Below, one piece after another: positions 49,139 to 55,207 of a DNA stretch of 55,207 nucleotides (position 1 is its first letter; every line of letters starts with the position of its first letter). The DNA comes from Cytophagales bacterium (GTDB lineage Bacteria; Bacteroidota; Bacteroidia; Cytophagales; Microscillaceae), in contig JAAFJG010000028.1 in the NCBI GenBank assembly GCA_013298075.1, positions 1 to 55,207 on the forward strand, written 5' to 3'. The position numbers were made by a program, and so were the translations under genes. The notes beneath the pieces were generated by a model. It had not been told where the DNA came from, did no database searches, and saw only the letters and a program-made list of their open reading frames with translations.

Positions 49139-51673
49139 CTACAATTCAAATCTTGCAGAGAAAAACACGCCAAATCTACGAATATTTGGGCTATCCAAAT
49201 AAGTAGCTCGATGCAAAAATGTTACTCTGAAAAATTTAAAAATATTACTAATTCCGTACCCTACTTCTACATACGGGTCTGAACTTAATCCTTTGGTTTG
49301 TTGTGGCAAAACATTGCCCATTATATCAGTATTTGGCAATAATTGTTGGTTAGAATTGCTTAATTGTCCCATTAAAATATTGGTAACGAAGAAATTACGA
49401 ATTTTTAATTTTTTTAAGAAAGGAATTCTATTAAATAATAAACCTTGAAAATTATGCTCCATATTCAACGCCAAATGTTTATCACTCATAAATTCCAAGA
49501 AATTCATCAAACCATATCCATAAAAATTATAAAAAACGCCTCTGTTTCCTACGTGAACTTCCAACAAAGGAAAAGGCACAGTAGAAGGCATATAAGAGCC
49601 ATTGATAGAATAATACATTCGCCCCAGAACGCCTAAACCTAAATTTTGTTCTATATTTACATTGATTTTGTCATAATTAAATCCACCACCTAAAAGATTC
49701 GAAAACCCTCGCGTATATCTAAAAGTTAAAACAGGTAATTTGGCTGTTCCTAAACTTCTGCGATAATTTCCTGCATAATAAAATCTTTCTTTTTTGGCAA
49801 GTCTTGATTCAAAAGTAATTTCTGTACTCGTAAAATCTCCTTCTTTGACATCAAAATTACTTCCGCCATTATACGCATAATTCGAACTTCCGCCTACTTG
49901 GTCATATTGTCGTTGTCTAAATGTGATACTTTGAGTGAAACCTTTGAAAACATCTGTCAAAACCGTGATTTTATTTTCTGTTAAATAAAATGGACTTCTT
50001 CGGCTCACAGCACCAAAATTAAGAGATGCTAAAAATGCCCCTGACGAAGCCAAACCATCAGAATTATTAGACGCTTGCGTAATATCGTGTAATCGTGATA
50101 CTATAATTTCTGTCCATCTTTTTCGATAAGGTAAAAAGCGAGCTTGTCCTGCATACTTAAATTTATCGTCTGCCACGCCATACGCAGCATATCCTTTTAA
50201 TTCCATAAAACGGCTAAATTTTTCGTTGGTACGCATTCCGACTCTATATCTATGTCCTTCAATATCATTAAAAGCATACGTAAAAGCGTAGTTTCCAAAA
50301 TCAATCGGACCCATAGTAATATAACCACTACTCAAAATTTTGATGATATTAGTATACGTTTTTACCATCGGAACGTGTTGAATAGTGTCAATTAATTTGA
50401 GCGTTTTGATTTCTGCGGGAGTCAATGAATCGTGTCTATTTTTTATCCAATATTCATCATCACTAAATTTTGCTTCAGGATCCATTTCGATTGCTTGTCT
50501 AAAAAATTTAGTAGGATATTTTTTACCCATTACGACATTTTTACTGGAAATATAAAATTTAGCCAAAAAACCTGCTGAATTTGAGGTTAATTCTGCAATA
50601 TCAACCAAAACACGTGTTTTGGCGGGCAACCAAGCTCCTTCAGAAGTTTGTTTTAATTCTTGTTGAATTTTTATTTTTTCTACAAAATTAATATTTGCTT
50701 CTTTGGTAACTGCCACATCAATTTGTTTCAAAGCATAAGTGGATTTATCGACCCAAATCACGCCTTCAAACGCTAAATCTGCTTTTCTACGCGGTACGAC
50801 TTCGATTTGATAACACGTATTATCGCCCATTCTGACGTTTGTATCCGCTAAAAAATAGTTATAATGTGTTTTCCAACTATCTGCCAAAGGAGAAACAAAA
50901 TCTTTTCCTAAGACTCGCATCCAATTTTGATAAAAATTATATTCTTGAAATGTATTTCCTAAAATTTGTGTAATAGGCGAGTCATCACCAAAACCTACGC
51001 CTTCGACTTTAGTTTTGATAACGGTTTCTTTGCTTCTTTCGGGAGATTTTTGGTAATAAAATTTTGAAATAGTTTCTGATAAAAACAAAGGCAATAAAGG
51101 TTTTCCTTCTTCATTATTAAATCCCCCCAAACTATCAACGGCACCTTTTACTTGACGCATTACTTTTCGTTTGGAAAATTTATCAGAAATATTATCCATA
51201 TCTACTTCGACTTTTACATAACTATCATATTCATATTCGTTTAAACGTCTTTTGTCATTTTTATCTTTATTGTCTAATAATTTTCGCATAATTGGAAAAG
51301 ATGGGTCTTCACCTGCTTTGATAAGTACGGTTTCGATTTCTTTTATGTCTTCCTCTAATTGAAAATTAAGAATATATACATTATTATCTTTTTGTGCCAG
51401 TTTAAAAGGTCTATTTTTGGGTTTATAACTTGTAAATTCTACTGAAATTGTATCAGTTTCAGCCATATTTTTTAAAGTTAAAGTATAATATCCCTCAAAA
51501 TCGGTGGCAACTGTGGTGCTTTTATCTTTTTTTAGAAATACATTGGCAAAAGGAACAGCCTCGCCATTGTTGGCATCTGTAACTTTTCCTTTGATAATCG
51601 TATTTTGTGCGGATAAATAAGAAGAAAATAAAGTAGAAAGAAGGACTAAAAATAAGTAAAAATATTTTTTCAT
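49139..51673 (-). CDS. DUF5686 outer-membrane protein with carboxypeptidase-regulatory-like domain
   Basis: An 844-residue outer-membrane protein. Signal peptide to YLSAQ (about 22), a CarboxypepD_reg-like domain (IIKGKVTDANNGEAVPFANV, about 25-110), then the DUF5686 region with PSFPIMRKLLDNKDKND and LNEYEYDSYVKVEVD and a long beta-barrel ending in Phe-Glu-Leu. The family is Bacteroidota-specific and of unknown function, related in layout to TonB-dependent transporters but lacking a plug. Promoter TAATTTTG is at 51744-51751; a strong hairpin at 51766-51801 insulates it from Nif3. Confidence 0.88.
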   Translation of the reverse strand: MKKYFYLFLVLLSTLFSSYLSAQNTIIKGKVTDANNGEAVPFANVFLKKDKSTTVATDFEGYYTLTLKNMAETDTISVEFTSYKPKNRPFKLAQKDNNVYILNFQLEEDIKEIETVLIKAGEDPSFPIMRKLLDNKDKNDKRRLNEYEYDSYVKVEVDMDNISDKFSKRKVMRQVKGAVDSLGGFNNEEGKPLLPLFLSETISKFYYQKSPERSKETVIKTKVEGVGFGDDSPITQILGNTFQEYNFYQNWMRVLGKDFVSPLADSWKTHYNYFLADTNVRMGDNTCYQIEVVPRRKADLAFEGVIWVDKSTYALKQIDVAVTKEANINFVEKIKIQQELKQTSEGAWLPAKTRVLVDIAELTSNSAGFLAKFYISSKNVVMGKKYPTKFFRQAIEMDPEAKFSDDEYWIKNRHDSLTPAEIKTLKLIDTIQHVPMVKTYTNIIKILSSGYITMGPIDFGNYAFTYAFNDIEGHRYRVGMRTNEKFSRFMELKGYAAYGVADDKFKYAGQARFLPYRKRWTEIIVSRLHDITQASNNSDGLASSGAFLASLNFGAVSRRSPFYLTENKITVLTDVFKGFTQSITFRQRQYDQVGGSSNYAYNGGSNFDVKEGDFTSTEITFESRLAKKERFYYAGNYRRSLGTAKLPVLTFRYTRGFSNLLGGGFNYDKINVNIEQNLGLGVLGRMYYSINGSYMPSTVPFPLLEVHVGNRGVFYNFYGYGLMNFLEFMSDKHLALNMEHNFQGLLFNRIPFLKKLKIRNFFVTNILMGQLSNSNQQLLPNTDIMGNVLPQQTKGLSSDPYVEVGYGISNIFKFFRVTFLHRATYLDSPNIRRFGVFFSARFEL

Positions 51674-51743
51674 TGATTTTTTTGATTTTGTGTTTTGAAT
51701 GTTGTGCGTACTTCTTATTAAAAGTTATTGTATTAGTAAAAGG

Positions 51744-51751
51744 CAAAATTA
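51744..51751 (-). promoter_or_regulatory. -7 promoter box TAATTTTG for the DUF5686 gene
   Basis: TAATTTTG followed by C on the minus strand, 70 bases before the ATG and just after a terminator hairpin. Confidence 0.5.
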
Positions 51752-51765
51752 GTAAAAAAAAAATA

Positions 51766-51801
51766 AAAATCTTAAAAAAAAAACTTTTTTTTTAAGATTT
51801 T
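51766..51801 (-). terminator. Terminator after the pdxJ-nif3 unit
   Basis: AAAATCTTAAAAAAAAA (51766-51782) pairs with TTTTTTTTTAAGATTTT (51785-51801) over 17 bp, downstream of the Nif3-like gene. Confidence 0.7.
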
Positions 51802-51851
51802 CTTATAAAAATAATAAATTTAACTTTTGTATTCGTATTCAAAAATTGATA

Positions 51852-52955
51852 TTATTCAAAAAAATATTCGACAGGATTTGTATTTTCGGTTGTTAAATAA
51901 ATAGGAAAATCAATTTCTTTTTGGGTTGATAAATAATCTTTTAACAAATCAGACGTAAATTGTTCACTTTCATAATGCCCAATATCTGCTATCAAAATTT
52001 TATTATCAGCCTCAAAAAACTCGTGATATTTAAAATCTGCACTCACAAAAATATCAGCCTTTTGACTAACCGCATTACCCAGTAAAAAACTACCTGTTCC
52101 ACCACAAATAGCGACTTTTTTGATATTTTTTCCTACTAATTTTGTATGTTTGATGCCTTTTGCGTGCATAGTTTTAGACAAATGAATTAAAAAATCCTTT
52201 TCAGACATTTCCTGTTTCAATTCTGCTATTGCACCACTTCCAATTTCTTGATTTTTATTTTCTAATAAATGCAAATAATACGCAATTTCTTCATAAGGAT
52301 GATTGTTTTTCATAGTTTGCAAAATATCATTTTGTAAATGAATTGGAAAAATCACTTCAATTCTACTTTCTTCTATATTTGCTAACTCATTTGCTTGTCC
52401 GATATGCGGGTTGGCAATTTCTGTCGGCTCAAAACGCCCAATTCCTTCTGTTTCAAAACTACAATTTTTATATTCGCCTATTTGTCCCGCGCCCGCATTA
52501 CCCAACGCATTTCGTAAAAGTTCCGCATTTCCCACAGGTATAAAAACGGTTAATTTCATCAAATTTTGTGTTTTTGGCGCTAAAATTTGTATGTTTTTTA
52601 GTCCTAATTTTTCGGCAATTTTAAAATTTACACCATTTTTTACGTTATCTAAATTGGTATGAATCGCATACAAAGCAATATCATTTTTGATAGCATTAAT
52701 GACTACTCTTTCTGTATAATGATTGCCATTCAACCGTTTTAAACCTTTGAAAATAATAGGATGATGCGTGATAATAAGGTTACAATTTTTTTGTTTTGCT
52801 TCCTCTATCGTACTTTCTAAACAATCTAAACCAATCAAAATTCCAGTGATTTCTGTATTTTTATTGCCGACTAATAAGCCACTATTATCATAACTTTCTT
52901 GATAAATAGTGGGTGCAAATTGCTCTAAATATTTTGTAATTTCGCCTATTTTCAT
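51852..52955 (-). CDS. Nif3-like dinuclear metal centre protein
   Basis: A 367-residue NIF3/YbgI (DUF34) protein. The N-terminal LEQFAPTIYQESYDNSGLLV and NLIITHHPIIFKGLKRLNG (His64, His65) and the C-terminal FVSADFKYHEFFEA and ADIGHYESEQF hold the dinuclear metal ligands. The central insertion (about 130-240) is the PII-like domain typical of longer members. The family may act in GTP cyclohydrolase-like or metal-related chemistry but is not assigned. It lies 20 bases downstream of pdxJ, so the two likely share a transcript. Confidence 0.9.
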   Translation of the reverse strand: MKIGEITKYLEQFAPTIYQESYDNSGLLVGNKNTEITGILIGLDCLESTIEEAKQKNCNLIITHHPIIFKGLKRLNGNHYTERVVINAIKNDIALYAIHTNLDNVKNGVNFKIAEKLGLKNIQILAPKTQNLMKLTVFIPVGNAELLRNALGNAGAGQIGEYKNCSFETEGIGRFEPTEIANPHIGQANELANIEESRIEVIFPIHLQNDILQTMKNNHPYEEIAYYLHLLENKNQEIGSGAIAELKQEMSEKDFLIHLSKTMHAKGIKHTKLVGKNIKKVAICGGTGSFLLGNAVSQKADIFVSADFKYHEFFEADNKILIADIGHYESEQFTSDLLKDYLSTQKEIDFPIYLTTENTNPVEYFFE

Positions 52956-52975
52956 TTTTTATTTTTGTTTTTTTA

Positions 52976-53692
52976 TCAAACTTCTAATTGTCTTTTATAC
53001 AACTGAATTGTATTTTCCAAACCCATATAAATCGCATCACAAACCAATGCGTGTCCAATCGAAACTTCTAATAAATCGGGTATATTTTCTTTAAAATAAG
53101 CCAAGTTATTCAAATCTAAATCGTGTCCTGCGTTCAATCCTAACCCACAATCTTTGGCTAATGGCAAATATTGTGTATAATTTTTGATGGCTTTTTGCTT
53201 ATCGTGTGCATATTCGTGTGCGTAAGGACCCGTATAAAACTCGATTCTGTCTGTTCCTACTTTTGCTGCTCCTTCTATCATCAAAGGATCAGGATTTAAA
53301 AAAATAGAAGTTCTGATATTATTTTCTTTGAAAGTTTTTAAAATATCTTTCAAAAAATTAGCATATTTGATTGTATCCCAACCATTATCCGAAGTCAAAG
53401 CATCAGGCGCATCAGGCACTAACGTAACTTGTGTAGGTTTTACTTTCAATACCAAATCTATAAATTCTTGGGTTGGATTTCCCTCAATATTAAATTCTGT
53501 ATAAACAACAGATTTCAAATCTAACACATCTTGATAACGAATATGTCTTTCGTCTGGGCGTGGGTGAACCGTAATCCCGTCTGCTCCAAATCTTTGACAA
53601 TCTTGAGCAATAGTTAAAATATTGGGATTATTGCCACCTCTCGCATTGCGTAAAGTGGCAAATTTGTTGATATTAACACTTAATTTTGTCAT
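52976..53692 (-). CDS. pdxJ: Pyridoxine 5'-phosphate synthase
   Basis: Condenses 1-deoxyxylulose 5-phosphate with 3-amino-2-oxopropyl phosphate to make pyridoxine 5'-phosphate. The start TKLSVNINKFATLRNARGG and GADGITVHPRPDERHI are characteristic; TQVTLVPDAP and GLGLNAGHDLDLNNL (with active-site His) complete the TIM barrel. The 238-residue length is normal. pdxA is not adjacent. Nif3-like gene follows directly. Confidence 0.95.
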   Translation of the reverse strand: MTKLSVNINKFATLRNARGGNNPNILTIAQDCQRFGADGITVHPRPDERHIRYQDVLDLKSVVYTEFNIEGNPTQEFIDLVLKVKPTQVTLVPDAPDALTSDNGWDTIKYANFLKDILKTFKENNIRTSIFLNPDPLMIEGAAKVGTDRIEFYTGPYAHEYAHDKQKAIKNYTQYLPLAKDCGLGLNAGHDLDLNNLAYFKENIPDLLEVSIGHALVCDAIYMGLENTIQLYKRQLEV

Positions 53693-53742
53693 TTTTTTTG
53701 TTAAATTGATAATAAAATAGAGTATTGCTATTTTTATAATAA

Positions 53743-54498
53743 TTACTTTTTAAAATATAAAAATACGCCTAACTCGCCTCCATGATTTGTAAATTCGGTA
53801 TAAAAATTTTTAACTCCTGCATTTTGCATTAAGAAAAATATCTGATTAAGTTGATGACAATTCATTTGCATTTCAGGGTCTCGCTTTGAAGGTAAAAAAC
53901 TTTTAATCAACTTTCTAAATACTCTAAATTTTCTTCTTAGTTTTCTAAAAAGTGTTTCTGCGCCATAATTATTTTTAAACTTCATTTTGCCATAAGTCAG
54001 TTGAATAGCAGCAACTCCACTTTCTTTAAGAAGATTTAAAAATTGCTCAAAAATAATACGAACTCTTTCAATAGGAATATGTTGTAAAACAATAATAGTG
54101 TGTATAAAATCAAATTTATAGTTTTGTAAGGCAGATAATTGGTCATCTGATTTATAAAATTGAACATTATTTATTTGATTTTCTTCGCAATTTTTAGTGG
54201 CTTCTTGCAACATACTTTCTGATATATCGATACCGATTACTTTTTGTGCTATTTTTGAAATAGCCATCGTAGTTCGTCCTGTACCACAACCAAAATCTAA
54301 TGCTAATGATGGATTAAACGAACTATCTACAAATTTTTTAATAATTTCAGTTACTTGTTTTATATCATTTTCTCCTGAGATAAAAAATTCTTTTTTGAGG
54401 TCATCGTTTATATTTTTAGAACGAAATTTTTCATCTGTAATTACTCCAAAATAGGGGTCTTTCTGTCCCCATTTTTCCCACGCTTTATCTGTACTCAT
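53743..54498 (-). CDS. Class I SAM-dependent methyltransferase
   Basis: A 251-residue methyltransferase. The SAM motif ALDFGCGTGRTTMAIS, acidic GIDISESML and the later FIHTIIVLQHIPIERVRIIF are clear. The C-terminal third is basic and variable (FRKLRRKFRVFRKLIKSFLP), possibly membrane-associated or nucleic-acid-binding. The longer frame to 54603 includes promoter TACTTTTG (54541-54548), so the ATG at 54498 (MSTDKAWEKWGQKDPYFGV) is chosen; WEKWGQKDPYFGVIT is a start seen in related proteins near glycan-synthesis genes. Substrate unknown. Confidence 0.85.
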   Translation of the reverse strand: MSTDKAWEKWGQKDPYFGVITDEKFRSKNINDDLKKEFFISGENDIKQVTEIIKKFVDSSFNPSLALDFGCGTGRTTMAISKIAQKVIGIDISESMLQEATKNCEENQINNVQFYKSDDQLSALQNYKFDFIHTIIVLQHIPIERVRIIFEQFLNLLKESGVAAIQLTYGKMKFKNNYGAETLFRKLRRKFRVFRKLIKSFLPSKRDPEMQMNCHQLNQIFFLMQNAGVKNFYTEFTNHGGELGVFLYFKK

Positions 54499-54540
54499 AA
54501 TATTTACATTTTTGTTTAGAATATAACAATAAATATTCTG

Positions 54541-54548
54541 CAAAAGTA
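54541..54548 (-). promoter_or_regulatory. -7 promoter box TACTTTTG for the methyltransferase gene
   Basis: TACTTTTG followed by C on the minus strand, 42 bases before the ATG at 54498. Confidence 0.6.
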
Positions 54549-54690
54549 AAAAATAATTATTAAGAAAAGAAATAAGTTTCGCTTTTTTGAGAAAAATAAA
54601 CAAAAATTTTAAAAATAATATTGAATAGGTATTAAAAAGTAAATGATAAAAAGAATAGTTTTTAGGAAGTTTATATGCAAAATGAAAATG

Positions 54691-54870
54691 TATGTTTTTT
54701 GAATTGTATCCAGATTTCTCTGACTTGCCTCCAGATTTATCTGGAGGATAATATAAAATTTAATCTTTGGCTTTAGCCGAAATCTTAATATTTCTCGAAT
54801 TAATATTTTTCTATATTTTAAAAATAAACATCTATTCATAGCAGAACAAAATTAGCTCCGCAATCCTTTC
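54691..54870 (+). repeat. Hairpin repeat family B, complete copy
   Basis: Contains CCTCCAGATTTATCTGGAGG (54728-54747), preceded by a partial tandem (CCAGATTTCTCTGACTTG), then TTTGGCTTTAGCCGAAAT, TTCTCGAATTAATATTTTTC and AACAAAATTAGCTCCGCAAT. The remaining bases of 54499-55207 outside this repeat and the promoters show no gene. Confidence 0.8.
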
Positions 54871-55021
54871 CTAAAAGATGATATTTTTATCTATAAATCA
54901 AAAGTACCTCATTTTTCCTTATTTAACCAATTTTTCACTTTCCTTAAACAAGAACAATCTAAAAATAGAACAAAACAAATATTTCGTTGAATTATTTTAA
55001 CAAAAAATATTTTGAAAATTA

Positions 55022-55053
55022 TTTGGATATATAAAAAAAGTATTTTACTTTTG
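55022..55053 (+). promoter_or_regulatory. Strong promoter near the window end (TTTG, 20 bases, TACTTTTG)
   Basis: TTTG at 55022-55025 and TACTTTTG at 55046-55053 are spaced by exactly 20 bases, the best full match to the Bacteroidota promoter in the window. Downstream is a very short frame (MGDIVVKAIKA, 55090-55125) and then no coding sequence to the window end, so the transcript either has a leader or serves a gene beyond 55207. Confidence 0.6.
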
Positions 55054-55207
55054 CATTGTATTTAAAAAAATTATAATTAAAAATCAATATGGGTGACATA
55101 GTTGTAAAGGCTATAAAGGCTTAAATTTAGTATAAAAGAATTTTTTGTATTTAAAACATTAATTAAAAATAGATACGACAAATTCCCGTAAGTATTTTTT
55201 ATTCATT

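Noticed and set aside
54609-54839. 76-residue frame on the minus strand
   Set aside because: Lies over a family B repeat copy; the translation is a by-product of the repeat.
1-55207. tRNA, rRNA or known riboswitch
   Set aside because: No cloverleaf, T-loop or conserved rRNA/riboswitch core was recognised on either strand by eye.

Overview
The window is very AT-rich and comes from a member of the Bacteroidota, most likely a Cytophagales-type bacterium (the lineage below phylum is an inference). Signs of this are a type IX secretion C-terminal sorting domain, lineage-typical families (DUF4293, DUF4296, DUF5686, a CpsB/YwqE-like PHP phosphatase), a menaquinone route (menF, menD), weak or absent Shine-Dalgarno sequences, and many copies of the Bacteroidota -7 promoter box TAnnTTTG 25-65 bases before start codons. 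Several long reading frames begin at TTG upstream of such a box. For these I moved the start to the first ATG after the promoter.

Layout. 0.1-5.5 kb: a truncated DNA methyltransferase, a DUF1800 protein, pabB, a two-gene unit of unknown function (a DHH-like protein plus an uncharacterised 249-residue protein) and a frameshifted antitoxin-like gene. 5.9-8.8 kb: fabH, scpA and an FAD oxidoreductase on the plus strand. 8.8-15.7 kb, minus strand: a PD-(D/E)XK-like protein, a BadF/GlcNAc-kinase-like protein, an OmpR-type regulator, a YtxH protein, a LysM protein with a degenerate lytic transglycosylase domain, two envelope proteins and a DUF58 protein. 15.9-25.6 kb, plus strand: an exported protein, an OmpH/Skp chaperone, a pseudogene with five in-frame TAA codons, menF, an orphan HlyD-type adaptor, a DUF4212 plus sodium:solute symporter pair, an FKBP lipoprotein, a PHP phosphatase and OsmC. 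25.8-31 kb, minus strand: an SDR, a flippase-like membrane protein, panD, a histidine kinase, a LytTR-like remnant and an EamA transporter. 31.2-33.5 kb: sufC, a DUF4293 gene and a glycosyltransferase. 33.9-41.4 kb, minus strand: menD, a DUF4296 lipoprotein, dsbD, a toxin-like secreted protein, a DUF2252 protein and folA. 41.6-43.6 kb: a large histidine kinase. 43.9-54.5 kb, minus strand: a glycine-rich T9SS cargo protein, an Ig-like lipoprotein, a second PD-(D/E)XK-like protein, a DUF5686 barrel, a Nif3-like protein, pdxJ and a methyltransferase.

Most genes are ordinary chromosomal housekeeping genes in short transcription units. Intergenic space is unusually rich in non-coding repeats: a ~130 bp MITE-like family (five copies), a ~150 bp hairpin family around CCTCCAGATTTATCTGGAGG (five copies), a 155 bp MITE with a clean 5 bp target duplication, a 99 bp MITE with 24 bp inverted ends, and a 35 bp inverted repeat at the broken end of the methyltransferase. 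Together with four decayed genes they indicate past mobile-element activity. No CRISPR array, rRNA, tRNA, complete transposase or prophage was seen. The best candidates for undescribed biology are the DHH-like plus partner pair at 3.5-5.2 kb and the repeat families.
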